Notes: a model not told the origin generated them from the sequence alone. Shown: positions 38,020 to 47,611, numbered from the stretch's first letter. The stretch is DNA of 51,192 bases from Hondaea fermentalgiana (GCA_014084085.1 NPFB01000011.1:1-51192); one strand, 5' to 3'. Numbers and translations: made by a program.

Positions 38020-38931
38020 TGAAATATGTCCTCTGATCCCCACTTTTGTTATTCGATTTTTAAAATCCTGCTTCATGCTGTTTCTGCTTTTCATTCTACT
38101 GCTGTTGTCGCCAGACATAGCGCGGCCGGGCGCAAGATAACTTTCACAATGCTTGTCCACAGACTTTCCTGAAAAATGGAATTAATTCTAAAACCAGATG
38201 CAGTACCAAATGCGAAAGCAAGCTCATGCTTTGTTATATGATTTCTGATTTGCTTGACAACTCCAGGCCAAGGCTTATGCGAAGCTTAATTCCAAGTCAG
38301 AGTCTTCAACCTAGTAAGCGGATCCAAGTCTTCTTAAAGCCAGCCAAAGATTCTTCCTTTTTCCAAAACCCAGGACAGAGTTTGTCGCCCGATACGAAGC
38401 CATACTTGACCAAGACGGTCTTCATCTGAAGAGACAGTATCGGTTGTTACGTTTTGGGTGGTCCTCCAAGGTGCGAAGATTGATTCCCACACGGTCATCT
38501 CTATTATTTTGGCCGGGATCGAGCTTCTTGCCTGTAGCCTTGACGACGTCTTGAGTACGTCTTGGGAAGGGCCTAGTCGACCAGGATAACGGCATCGTTC
38601 ACCTTGCAGGCTTCGCTCCCACGAGGCTGAAATCATCACCTGGAGAATTGTACCGCAGAGGTCGTCACTTTATTTCTGCGATCTAAAAAGTAAGGTTCCA
38701 AGTCTGAAGGCTTTCTTTTTGGCCCCACATAGCCTTGCGCGAGAAGTGCTACTTTCATATCAGCAAGTTGGAGAGCGGAATGATAAGAAGCAAGAAGCAA
38801 GCGTCTTTCCAAACGTACGAGCCATGAATCTTGACGAGATTCTCGATATTTTCGGCAAGTGCAAACAAGTGTTGTCTTCGAGATCGCAATGCGCATCCTA
38901 TGTCAGTGTACTGGTGATTGATTACTTTTGC
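38020..38931. other. Intergenic region, no clear gene
   Basis: About 900 bases between the convergent ends of the unknown 355-residue gene and the p27-repeat gene. It is less GC-rich than its neighbours. One minus-strand frame at 38334-38639 has a mixed composition but no recognisable family, and its start cannot be justified. Confidence 0.5.
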
Positions 38932-40638
38932 TTATTTATCCTGCGAGACATCTCGCAGCGTAGAGACACAGGTGCCAACAAGGCGCACGAGGTGATCACA
39001 CGTTTGCATCGTTGTAAAGCTAGCGTTGGGGGTGATTTCAATCCGAGCGAGCGCATCCCGGGCCTCACGTAGCTTCGAGCGCACCACTGCTTCTGCGCGC
39101 CGAAGCTCGTCCTTTGTCTCGCCGTTCAAGGACACGCCTGACTCCACGCTTTTGGTCGACAAATTGTCCTCCTCATCGAATTCTTCTGGCTCGTGGGTCT
39201 GCACAAGGTCCTCGCTGAAGCGGACACGTGGTGTGGCGCCGCCTGCCTTTCGCTTTTGCGGAACCGACTGCGCGCTGTAGTTCACATCGTCCAAGCCATC
39301 CAAGTCGTCGTCGAGTTCAGACATTGCGCCTTCGGTCCAGCTTCCCATGTGAAATTTAGCCATGTTTGACACTGAGTCATCGTCATCGACGCCTGGCGCG
39401 CTAGATGAAGATCCTGATTCGGAAGGCTTTGGCGCAGAAGTTTCTTGCGCGTTGCTCTCCTCCTGGGCTTCAACCTCGTCGATGAATTTGTCAAGTGCTG
39501 CAGAGTATTTGCGACCGGTGTTGGGTTCTTCCATGAGCGGACACTTGCCTGTGATGGGGCATTCCTCATCGAGCATAACCCACCCTTGAACGAGTCGCTG
39601 CGAGAGCCGCTTCGCTTGAAGAGACGAATCCTCGTCGTCATCTTCCCCACCAAACAGAGGATTCAGTTCGCTTGCGCGCATAGTTGTTGTCGTGGTCGTG
39701 GTCGTGGTCGTGGTCTCAGCTTTGACTTCGGGTGTCTCTTGCGCCTGTGGCGTTGGGTCTTCGTCCACAAAGGCATCCAGAGCTGGCGAATACTTGCGTT
39801 TCGTTTCAGGATCCTGCAGAAGCGGACACGCGAAAGTCACGGGACATTCGTCCGCAAGCATAGTCCAGCGTTTAAGAAGCCGCTCATTAATTCTCTTGGT
39901 CATGACGTCCATGGGTGGGATCTCCGGTTTCGTGGTCCCTTTGGAAGGGGCCGCTTGCGAGGATGCCGATGCAGGTGTTCCACCCAAAGCCGCAACAGCA
40001 CCAGCACCGGCTGTTGCGCTAGCAGCAACAGCGGCAGCTGGCGCTGCAGATACAGCAGTCGCGGAGATGCTCTTCGCTGGTGAGGCGGCCTCGTCAAGGT
40101 AGCGTCCTGTGGCGGGAGACCACTTGCGCTTGGACGCGGGATCGATAAGCACGGGACAACGATTCGAGATGGGGCAAATCTCGCTTGTTAGAGTCCAGCC
40201 TTGCACGAGCCGCTCCGCGATGCGCTCCGTCTGTAGCGTCGAGTCTGCAAAGGTTTCCCCATTCTGGGCCTGGCCTCCGCCCAAGAGTCCCTTGCCCCCG
40301 AAATCCTTGTTCGAAGGTACATTGTCCGAGCTCATTCCCGCATTCTCGCCCTCGCTACCGCTGCTGCTGCTGCCGCTGCTGCTCGGCGCGCGCTGCTTGG
40401 ACGGCGCCTCGGCGCTGACCTCCATCTGGCAGCGCACAGACCACACCTTGCCCGAGCGCGGGTCCTTGAGCAGGGGATAGTTCGAGATCGGGCACGTCTC
40501 GTTGAGCATGACCCATCCGCCCAGCAGCTTCTCGTTCGTCTCCCGCTGCGCCTCGGCCAGCGGCAGCAGCTGCACGCCGTGGCTCTCCGCGCGCCGCTGC
40601 GCCACCTCCTCGCCCGTCGGCCCGCGTGCCGGCTGCAT
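38932..40638 (-). CDS. Protein with four p27/ZNRD2-like repeats
   Basis: The product has 568 residues from the ATG at 40638; the frame continues 20 codons upstream without an ATG. Four modules of about 40 residues share the pattern eRLlqGWtML.e.CPi...CPLl.dP.tkrkyspa...f.DE. They sit at about residues 36-72, 139-184, 251-294 and 346-389 (for example LLGGWVMLNETCPISNYPLL and LVQGWVMLDEECPITGKCPL). This resembles the Auto_anti-p27 domain of ZNRD2/SSSCA1, where LLxGWxML is followed by zinc-binding CxxC pairs. Here the cysteine pairs are incomplete, so zinc binding is doubtful. The modules are linked by Ser/Ala-rich disordered segments, one with a Thr run. After an acidic patch (ELDDDLDGLDDV) a C-terminal helix (VVRSKLREARDALARIE...VGTCVSTLRDVSQDK) may mediate oligomers. 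The function is unknown. Confidence 0.82.
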   Translation of the reverse strand: MQPARGPTGEEVAQRRAESHGVQLLPLAEAQRETNEKLLGGWVMLNETCPISNYPLLKDPRSGKVWSVRCQMEVSAEAPSKQRAPSSSGSSSSGSEGENAGMSSDNVPSNKDFGGKGLLGGGQAQNGETFADSTLQTERIAERLVQGWTLTSEICPISNRCPVLIDPASKRKWSPATGRYLDEAASPAKSISATAVSAAPAAAVAASATAGAGAVAALGGTPASASSQAAPSKGTTKPEIPPMDVMTKRINERLLKRWTMLADECPVTFACPLLQDPETKRKYSPALDAFVDEDPTPQAQETPEVKAETTTTTTTTTTTMRASELNPLFGGEDDDEDSSLQAKRLSQRLVQGWVMLDEECPITGKCPLMEEPNTGRKYSAALDKFIDEVEAQEESNAQETSAPKPSESGSSSSAPGVDDDDSVSNMAKFHMGSWTEGAMSELDDDLDGLDDVNYSAQSVPQKRKAGGATPRVRFSEDLVQTHEPEEFDEEDNLSTKSVESGVSLNGETKDELRRAEAVVRSKLREARDALARIEITPNASFTTMQTCDHLVRLVGTCVSTLRDVSQDK

Positions 40639-41482
40639 GCTCCCTCCCGATGCGCTTTTGCTTTCGCTCTCGCTTTCGCTTTTGCCCGCCGCTGCCACAC
40701 CATCGAAAAAAGATCGTGCTCACTCCAAGCCTTGGCCTAACCTAACTGTAACTTATGAGCTGCTATAAATGACGCCTCCCAAGTCTCAAGTCTCGGCCAC
40801 GCGACTTTTCCTGCCCCAACAAGGGGGCGCTCGGGTCCACGTGGACACGGAGAACTGCAGCCGGCCACGTGGCCCGGCGTCGTAGGCGACTCAACGCGGC
40901 CTGCGCGGCGACGCAACTTCCTGCGCGCGAGCGTTTGCGAGCGTGCTTGCAGTCTGCAGTCTGCAGCTGCAGCTTCGAAGGCCGCCGCAACGAGGGGCGG
41001 GAGAGGGGGAGAAGGGGGGGGGTCCCTCCGCGAGTGTCAGGCCTGACGGGGCGTCCTCCGCGGGCGTCAGGCCTGACCCTCGCGGGCCTCGAGGGCGTGG
41101 AGGGCGACGCGCGGAAGGCCAAGTCCGCTTCGCCGCCGCGCCTGGGGCCGACGGACGCACCGCCCACGCCGCTCCCGGCTGCCTGCGTCGCTGCGAAGCG
41201 CAGCAGTGCGTGAGTAGAGCTGGGTGCAGCGCAGCGCGAAGAAGAGCGTGGAGAGGAGCGTCAGGGCGAGCGCGTGAGATCAATCTGACCTCGCTCTAGG
41301 ACAGGCAGGCAGGCAGGCAGTGCAGGCTGTGCAGCTAGCTCTCCATAGGCGAGGCGAGGCGAGGCGAAGCGAGGCGGGGCGGGCAAAGAGGACGCGACGA
41401 GGACGAGGACGAGGACGCTTGCTGATACTTCACGTGCGCTCGCGTGTTTCTGGCAAAGAATTTAGACAAACAAACCAAAACT
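40639..41482. other. Divergent promoter region
   Basis: About 840 bases between the p27-repeat gene (minus) and ChaC (plus). It includes (AGGC)n at about 41300-41320, (AGGCG)n at about 41347-41380 and GACGAG repeats at 41396-41416. No independent gene is seen. An ATG at 40703 is out of frame with the p27-repeat gene. Confidence 0.55.
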
Positions 41483-42286
41483 ATGACTAGCCACAGTGCC
41501 GACGTCGAGGTCGACCCTGACGCAGAAATCAAACACCAAGTTGAGGTCGTGCAAGAGCATGAGCATGAGCAAGAAAATGCCAAAGCAGCCGCTCACGGTG
41601 ATGTGGAAGGATCCAAAAGCGCCCCAAATGAACAGAACGACGAAAATCAGGGTGGCGGCGACAATCACGATGATGCTGATGATGATGTTTGGCTCTTTGG
41701 GTACGGCTCGTTGATTTGGAAGCCGGACATTGAATACGAAGAGCAAGTAGATGTTTACGCAAGTGGGTATTCGCGGAGGTTCTGGCAGGGTAGCCCCGAG
41801 CATCGCGGTACCGAAGAAGCCCCAGGTCTCGTGGTGACGCTGCTAACGCCTGAAGAGCATCAGAAGGTACAAGATGACCACAATGTTGAAAAAGGTCAGC
41901 GCGATACCCCGGATAACCGTGTGTGGGGTCGCATCTTTCGTGTCAAGGGCCACATTATGCGCGCCACGATGGCCGCGCTGGAGCACCGCGAAAAGGCAGG
42001 CTATGCCAAGGAATATGTACAGACTACCGACCCCGCCGGAGTCGTGCGCACGGCGCTCGTGTTCCGTGCAACACCCGATAACGAGCACTTTTTTGGTCCA
42101 CGCCCCGAGGAAGCCATTGCCAAACACATTGCCTCGAGCGAGGGAGAGTCGGGCCACAACTTGGAATACTTTTTGCGCATGTATGAGGCCTTATGTCTTG
42201 TACAAAAGGAGTTCCCAGAACACCACGATATTGTCGATGATCATCTTCGCAAGGTCCATGCCAATTTGCCTGAGAATGCGCGATGA
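41483..42286 (+). CDS. ChaC-type gamma-glutamylcyclotransferase
   Basis: ChaC enzymes cleave glutathione to 5-oxoproline and Cys-Gly in the cytosol. The ATG at 41483 gives 267 residues; the frame is open upstream only from a GTG. Residues 1-68 are a charged, probably disordered extension (Glu/Asp/His-rich). The fold begins at VWLFGYGSLIWKP (about 70-81), which binds the gamma-glutamyl group, and continues with ASGYSRRFWQGSPEHRGTEEAPG and RVWGRIFRV. The catalytic Glu is in LEHREKAGY, at Glu170. Near the C-terminus come EYFLRMYEALCLVQKE and LRKVHANLPENAR. The core matches ChaC2-like proteins in length, with the acidic N-terminus extra. It is convergent with the ROCO-TIR gene, 219 bases between stops. 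Confidence 0.93.
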   Translation: MTSHSADVEVDPDAEIKHQVEVVQEHEHEQENAKAAAHGDVEGSKSAPNEQNDENQGGGDNHDDADDDVWLFGYGSLIWKPDIEYEEQVDVYASGYSRRFWQGSPEHRGTEEAPGLVVTLLTPEEHQKVQDDHNVEKGQRDTPDNRVWGRIFRVKGHIMRATMAALEHREKAGYAKEYVQTTDPAGVVRTALVFRATPDNEHFFGPRPEEAIAKHIASSEGESGHNLEYFLRMYEALCLVQKEFPEHHDIVDDHLRKVHANLPENAR

Positions 42287-42505
42287 AGACTTTCAAATCC
42301 ATCTGCAAAGGGAGCACTACTACGTCATTCCACATGTGCGCGTGCGCATAAACTAGTTGTTAGGTAAAAGTTCAATTTCGTCTTTGCGTGCAGTGATCCG
42401 TCTTTGCTCGCGATGATTCTCTTCTGCCGTTTACCCCTTAAGTAGCAAGCGATCAAGTAGGCCTATGCCAACAACAAAAGAACATATAAAATTTTCGGCA
42501 CTAGG

Positions 42506-45445
42506 CTAGTGGGTGTGTGCCGCGGTCGCGGCTCTGATGCGTTTTGAGAGCTCGTCCACAAAGGGCTTCTCGAGGTAGTAGCGTCGCTGGAACGGAATCG
42601 ACTCGACGAGCTCAAAAAGGCGCGCCTCTTGCGCAAAGACAGGCGCAGTCTGAATGTACTCGCCAAAGTCCGAATAGCCGAGGCGCTGCGTGTCGCTCTC
42701 GTGGACCAGAATGATGGGCTTGCCAGCCTCGAGGGCGGTCTGGAGCTCAAACTTGACGTATCCAGAGCTAAAGACACCGCGGGAAAGAAACAGCAAAAAG
42801 GCCGACGAGTGCTTGACACCTTCTTCCATGGCAGGCTTGGTGATGACGGGCATGCGCTCATCAAACCACACGCGCAGACCATGCTGCTGGAGCTTCTCGT
42901 AAAGTATGGCCACCTGGTCGCCACCGGAACTCTGCTTGTGACTGATGAAAACGTCAAAGCCCTCGGATGTTGCCGCTGCGGCATCCTGCGTGAGGTCCGC
43001 AGGCGCGGTGCTCGTCGAAGATTCTCCACCCGACTCGTCGCTCACAAGCGAGCCGAGAGTTTCCTCGCTCTGGAAGAAGATGCCAAACTCGGACACCTTT
43101 GCCGCTCGGCCCTGCGTATCCCGCACCTTGCTCGCCTTGCGCGCGCGTGCGCCGACGAGATCTTCGTAGTCGGCACCTTGAGCAGGATTCTTCTGCGAAA
43201 AGAGGACGAGCTTCCACTTGAGATTTTGCATAACGTTGTCTTTCAAGGCGCGAAACATGGAGACAATCACCTTGATGTTTTCTCCGACGTCTTCAGCGTC
43301 AGGCTTAAAGGTAATGCGAATGATGTCTTGGCCGTGATCTGCCTCGAGGAGGAACTCGTTCCATCCAAAGGCAATCTGGGCGCTCTGGCGCGAAAGCCGC
43401 GGCAGCGACGAGTCTTCGTCTCGGGCAGAGTACTCTGCGCAGATCGGCACAAGACGCTGGAAGACGCCATCGGGGAGGTAGAACTCTGAAAAGTCCAGAG
43501 CGCACGCGGCGCCGCCCTCAAACTCGCTCGGGTCGATTGCTTGTGCGCCGTCGCCTTGCTCCGCCGCAAGAGTGTCCGAATCGTCGCGCAAGAGGCTCGT
43601 CACCAGGTACTCGCGCTTGTCGTTGAAGGGCCACGGGCTGAGCAGCATGGCACTGTTCATGAACTCGATGAGAAAATCGACCTCGTCGCCGTCCCAGAGG
43701 AAGTCGAGGAGCTCATAGCTCGCGACGCCCATCTTGCGCATGCGCTCAAAGTCCTCGGCAAGACCGAGGCGCTGCAGCTCGGGATCGTAGTAGAGGCTTT
43801 CAATGTGCATCTCGTCGGCAATGACACGACTGAGCTTGTTGAGAAGCCATTGTGGCTGCGTGACCACGTTCTTGCTGAGCGTTTCGTTCGCGTCGAGATG
43901 CACGAGCGCGCCAATCTCGTTGAAGAACCGAAGCATGTGGCTCAGTTCCTCGCCCGTGACGCCATACGAGCTGCCGAGGCTGCGCACGTGGGCCATCGAC
44001 ACGTACTGCTGCGCGCTGTCTTCAACGAGATCAGTGAGAATTCTGATCCACCGGAGCGAGACCTTTTGCTTGACGTAGTCCTGATCGGCAGCACAGTTCT
44101 CAATGATTTGGCGCAGTTTCTCGCCGCGCGTCGGGCTTGCGCTTGCGTTGTTCATGGGAAAGAACGAGCGCCGCGCCTCCGAGTCCTTGATAACCTGCAC
44201 AAGAAGCTTGGTGCCGACGTCGCGGCGCAGAATGCCCTCGATGCGCTGGTACTCGTCATCGGTGGTCACTTCATCGGCGTAGGTGCCGACCATGACGATG
44301 GGCGCGTTCGGGGCGTGCAGCTTGACCGAGTTCAGCCAAAAGCGCAGATACTCAATGACGGACTCTTGGTCGGCGAGGATTTGCCGCATGTCGAAGACAA
44401 GCACGTAAACACCATATTTGGTCAAGAAGACGTGGTGCAGCGCATAAAAGACGTCTTGGCCACCGTAGTCCCAGATGGCAAAGCGGAGTGGCGTGTCCTC
44501 CGAGTTCGTGAGCTTGCGCGCCCAGTCGAGATTGATAGCGCGCGCCACCTCTTCCTGCTCCATAAGCGAAGCCGGTGGGGCAGCAGCGTTTTGCGCCGCG
44601 CCGTCGTGGTCGACCTCCTCCTCCATCTCGCTGGCAGGCGCAGCGTCGCCGGTTTTAGCAGACTTGGCCGAGGATCTTCTGAGACCGAAAAAGCCCAAAA
44701 CGGTCTTGGAGAAGCGTCGCGACGTGCGCTCAGGCGCGGGGCCCTTGCTTTTCGCGCCTGCTTGCCGAGGATGCTCGCCTTCTTTGACGATTTGGGCAGC
44801 TGCTTTGTGCAGCATCAAGTTGAAGTCGGTCTCGGCATGATCACGTTGCTTCCAGTCGTCCGCAGAGGTGACCTTGAGATCCACACCGACGGTGCTTTCC
44901 CACGTTTCGACAGGATCAAGTCCAAGCAGCGATCGTACCGTCGAGGTTTTTCCCGCGGCGCCCTGGCCAATGATCATGAGCTTGGACCAGCCCCAAGGTT
45001 GCGGGTCTCCATTCTCCACAGCCTGCTGGTACGCCCGCCGAAAGACCAGTGAGTCAATGAGACCTTCCGTATCGGGCCTCGGTTGCGCGGCCTTTTGCGC
45101 CATCTTCGTGCGCTGTGCTTGGAACAAATCCGCCGACTTGGCCTGCATGGTGGACTTGGCAGCAACAAAGCTACCTTCCTCGTTATCTTCGACGTCGTCG
45201 TGATCCTCATCATCCTCGATGGATCCGTTCGACCCGTCCGAGTCGTACGCCATCTTCTTCATGACCTGAGCCTTGAACACGGGCGCCTTGGACATCTTGC
45301 TCGCCGCCTGCTGCTGAACAGGCTTCTTCCGCGTCGCCTTCTTCTTCGCGCCGTACTTCGCTGGCGCGCTGGCCATCTTGGGCGGCAAACCTGGATCTTC
45401 CTCCTCATCGTCAAACCCCTTCGAGTACCCGGTGTAGCTCTTCAT
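42506..45445 (-). CDS. ROCO GTPase with C-terminal TIR domain
   Basis: A 979-residue protein from the ATG at 45445. Residues 1-150 are charged and disordered (acidic run IEDDEDHDDVEDNEE). The Roc GTPase domain has the P-loop GQGAAGKTS (160-168), a Thr/Gly segment WESTVGVDL, a charged insertion at about 200-310 with RRFSKTVLGFFGLRRSS, switch II WDYGGQ (325-330) and the ROCO-type base motif VGTYAD (386-391). The COR region spans about 455-750 (for example QPQWLLNKLSRVIAD and MNSAMLLSPWPFNDKREYLVTSLL). After a Ser/Thr linker a TIR domain covers about 829-945: EGFDVFISHKQSSGGDQVA, LQQHGLRVWFDERM, and SSAFLLFLSRGVFSSGYVKFEL, in which Glu900 matches the catalytic Glu of NAD-cleaving TIRs. No LRR or kinase is present. 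Roc-COR acts as a dimerising switch; TIR may signal by self-association or consume NAD. Confidence 0.93.
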   Translation of the reverse strand: MKSYTGYSKGFDDEEEDPGLPPKMASAPAKYGAKKKATRKKPVQQQAASKMSKAPVFKAQVMKKMAYDSDGSNGSIEDDEDHDDVEDNEEGSFVAAKSTMQAKSADLFQAQRTKMAQKAAQPRPDTEGLIDSLVFRRAYQQAVENGDPQPWGWSKLMIIGQGAAGKTSTVRSLLGLDPVETWESTVGVDLKVTSADDWKQRDHAETDFNLMLHKAAAQIVKEGEHPRQAGAKSKGPAPERTSRRFSKTVLGFFGLRRSSAKSAKTGDAAPASEMEEEVDHDGAAQNAAAPPASLMEQEEVARAINLDWARKLTNSEDTPLRFAIWDYGGQDVFYALHHVFLTKYGVYVLVFDMRQILADQESVIEYLRFWLNSVKLHAPNAPIVMVGTYADEVTTDDEYQRIEGILRRDVGTKLLVQVIKDSEARRSFFPMNNASASPTRGEKLRQIIENCAADQDYVKQKVSLRWIRILTDLVEDSAQQYVSMAHVRSLGSSYGVTGEELSHMLRFFNEIGALVHLDANETLSKNVVTQPQWLLNKLSRVIADEMHIESLYYDPELQRLGLAEDFERMRKMGVASYELLDFLWDGDEVDFLIEFMNSAMLLSPWPFNDKREYLVTSLLRDDSDTLAAEQGDGAQAIDPSEFEGGAACALDFSEFYLPDGVFQRLVPICAEYSARDEDSSLPRLSRQSAQIAFGWNEFLLEADHGQDIIRITFKPDAEDVGENIKVIVSMFRALKDNVMQNLKWKLVLFSQKNPAQGADYEDLVGARARKASKVRDTQGRAAKVSEFGIFFQSEETLGSLVSDESGGESSTSTAPADLTQDAAAATSEGFDVFISHKQSSGGDQVAILYEKLQQHGLRVWFDERMPVITKPAMEEGVKHSSAFLLFLSRGVFSSGYVKFELQTALEAGKPIILVHESDTQRLGYSDFGEYIQTAPVFAQEARLFELVESIPFQRRYYLEKPFVDELSKRIRAATAAHTH

Positions 45446-46113
45446 CTTCCCCGGGCTCCTCTCCGCGCGGGCGCGACGTAGCGAAGCGCGGCTGCGCGCG
45501 CAGCCTTCCGCGCCCGCTCAGACGCCTTCGCGCGCACACGTCGCTGCGTCTGTTTGGGTACTGCTGGATGGTCGAGCAGGCTCAGGCCTAGTATAGGCCT
45601 CTAGTACCTTGAACTTGCTTCTCTTTTCACGTCGATTTCTGGACCTAGGCTGCACATACGCGAAAATCTAGAGCACACCTGGCGCGTGCACGGCACGTGC
45701 TTGCTAAAGGGTTCCGACCAGCGTAAAAGTATGCACAACTTGAAGGCACGAATTGGGACCGTTCCGAGAAGAGGCTGGCAGGCAAAGATGCGAGTGCTGA
45801 AGGAGTGTCTGTGAGCAAGGCAACGAGTCGGGGCCACGAGCCAGGGCGCGTTCGATGACGAAGACACAGTCGGCAACGAAATGCTAAAGCTAGGGAGGGG
45901 TCCGGGTTAGACAAGGGCGGCAAGAAGATGTTGGAGTGCAAAAGATGGTTGGCTTACCTGGCAGATCGAGTAAACTTGGCGTATGTCTTGAGCTGCAGGC
46001 TATTACCCGATTTGGAGGCTGGCTGTTAATGAGCTCGGCTCGGCTCTGACTCTCTCACGAATATTGTGTTCTTCATTGTGAAGATGTGCCGTCAACGTGG
46101 CAATTCGTGGGGC
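45446..46113. other. Intergenic region upstream of ROCO-TIR
   Basis: This lies between the start of the ROCO-TIR gene and the stop of the 386-residue gene; both are on the minus strand. It should hold the ROCO-TIR promoter. It contains the AGGCCTA motif cluster at about 45584-45600. No gene is seen. Confidence 0.55.
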
Positions 46114-47274
46114 CTAATTCTCGTTTTGACGTTGGAGGTGACGAACTTTATCCTCGAGATCGAGGATTCGCATTCTGAGCTCATACTTGTCCTCTTCATG
46201 TTGATGATTCACCTCTTGAAGGCGTTTCTTTGTTGCAGTGTGAGCGTCTTCCTCTTGCTCAAGTTTGTGCTTGAGTTCTCTGTTTTGGTCTTTTTGGAGG
46301 GTCTTGTTGGAGAGAGAAGGATCAACTCGGCCCGACTCCCGGCGAGTCGGAGTAGTAGAGGGCAACGAGATCGTGGCCGCTCGATCGATGTTGGACCGAA
46401 TCTGCGGTGCTGGACTGTTGCCTGAGCTCGAGCTCGAGTTCTGCGACGGTACGATGACCTTAAATTCGATGCGGAAGCTTTTCGACGGCTTCGATTCAGC
46501 ATCCTGTACTTGCACTCTAAAATCGCTCTTTTCTGCTTTCAGCGCGCGGTTCCAAACTTTCTGAAACACTTTGCAGTCCGGAAGGTCTGTACGCGCCGCC
46601 TTAAAGTTCTTGCAAAGCTCTTCGAGGGCCAGCTTGAACCTCGAGTGCGGACGCTTGGGGATATGGATCTTCTCCTTGTTGCTTGACCCGGACTGAACCA
46701 CTATGCTGTAATTCGGTCCCCTGTAGTGGAAGAGAATCGCTTCAATGTCGCGAATCTCAGAAATCTTGCTTTTAGCGATTCTCACAACACCCTTGGTGTG
46801 TTCAGCGACAATCTGCTCCAGCGTCTCGTCGCTATTCGAAAGGTCTCGACGCAGCAGCCCACCTCCTTGCTCGTGGGTACACATCTCCACAACTTGGTCT
46901 TGTTGGCTTTCACGACGACGCTCTTCGCCGATACCTCTGGCTCTGCGGTGCCGTCTCCCGTCATCAGTGACTGGCTCACTCGCACCGAGTCTAGTCATGC
47001 GACCTCCTTCTTCGAACTCATCGTTGTTGTTGTTGTTGTTGTCTTGAAAGCAATTGTTACGATCATCGTCGCCATGATTCATGTTACCACCACCGCTGTT
47101 CTCTCGCTCACGGGCGCCGTCATGCTGATATTGGCTGTCATCATCGGACAGCTCGCCGTCCTCCAAGCTGAAATTCAGCCGTCCTCTTGTGCTGTCCTCG
47201 CGCGGGACTCGGAACTGCGCATGGCGTTGGGCGCCGCCATGCACGATATCTTCATTGCTCGACCACTGCGTCAT
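46114..47274 (-). CDS. Unknown 386-residue protein with C-terminal coiled coil
   Basis: The frame starts with an ATG at 47274. Residues 1-130 are disordered and rich in Asp, Asn, Arg and Glu, including an Asn run coded by GTT triplets at about 47023-47040. The centre (about 140-275) looks folded: LEQIVAEHTKGVVRIAKSKI, DIEAILFHYRGPNYSIVVQSG, RFKLALEELCKNFKAARTDL and SKSFRIEFKVIVPSQ. A Ser-rich linker follows, then a C-terminal coiled coil (LKHKLEQEEDAHTATKK to LEDKVRHLQRQNEN). I recognise no family. The repeated beta-like segments in the middle might form a small protein-interaction domain. Codon use is less GC-biased than in the ROCO-TIR gene. Confidence 0.7.
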   Translation of the reverse strand: MTQWSSNEDIVHGGAQRHAQFRVPREDSTRGRLNFSLEDGELSDDDSQYQHDGARERENSGGGNMNHGDDDRNNCFQDNNNNNNDEFEEGGRMTRLGASEPVTDDGRRHRRARGIGEERRRESQQDQVVEMCTHEQGGGLLRRDLSNSDETLEQIVAEHTKGVVRIAKSKISEIRDIEAILFHYRGPNYSIVVQSGSSNKEKIHIPKRPHSRFKLALEELCKNFKAARTDLPDCKVFQKVWNRALKAEKSDFRVQVQDAESKPSKSFRIEFKVIVPSQNSSSSSGNSPAPQIRSNIDRAATISLPSTTPTRRESGRVDPSLSNKTLQKDQNRELKHKLEQEEDAHTATKKRLQEVNHQHEEDKYELRMRILDLEDKVRHLQRQNEN

Positions 47275-47474
47275 GATGCAAGTACTTCGTCGTCTTTGCT
47301 GTCTCGGTCTCTTGTTGCCTTGGCAGGTAAACAGGCTTTGGCTCAGGTCAGGTTGCGGGTTTGGTGAAAGGTTCTGCTCGTCGCTCCGGCCATGCTCTCT
47401 CCCGTCTCCATACTTCGTCTCGCGTTCGCCGGACTACTCGTTGTTAGGCCCCGGGAGAGCGAGTGAGCGCTTTC

Positions 47475-47611
47475 GAGAGCGCTCTCGAGAACGCCCAGCG
47501 CTCTCGAGTGCCGCGCTCTCGTTTCTCGGAATAAGCCTACTATGCGAGTTGAGAGCGCTCTTGAGAACGCCCAGCGCTCTCGTTTCCTCGAATAGGCCTA
47601 CTATGCGAGTC
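47475..47611. repeat. Tandem repeat with AGAGCGCTCT palindromes
   Basis: Two copies (47475-47550 and 47551-47611) share GAGAGCGCTCT, GAGAACGCCCAGCGCTCTCG, and an AATAxGCCTACTATGCGAGT end. Copy 1 carries a 15-base insertion. GAGAGCGCTCTC is self-complementary. A third partial GAGAGCGCC follows. Non-coding as far as I can see. Confidence 0.85.

Noticed and set aside
38334..38639. 101-codon minus-strand frame
   Set aside because: The amino-acid mix is plausible, but there is no family match I can see, no splice context and no neighbouring exon.
43541..45052. 503-codon open frame on the plus strand
   Set aside because: It is antisense to the ROCO-TIR coding region and has no domain. It arises from GC-rich codon bias in the true gene.
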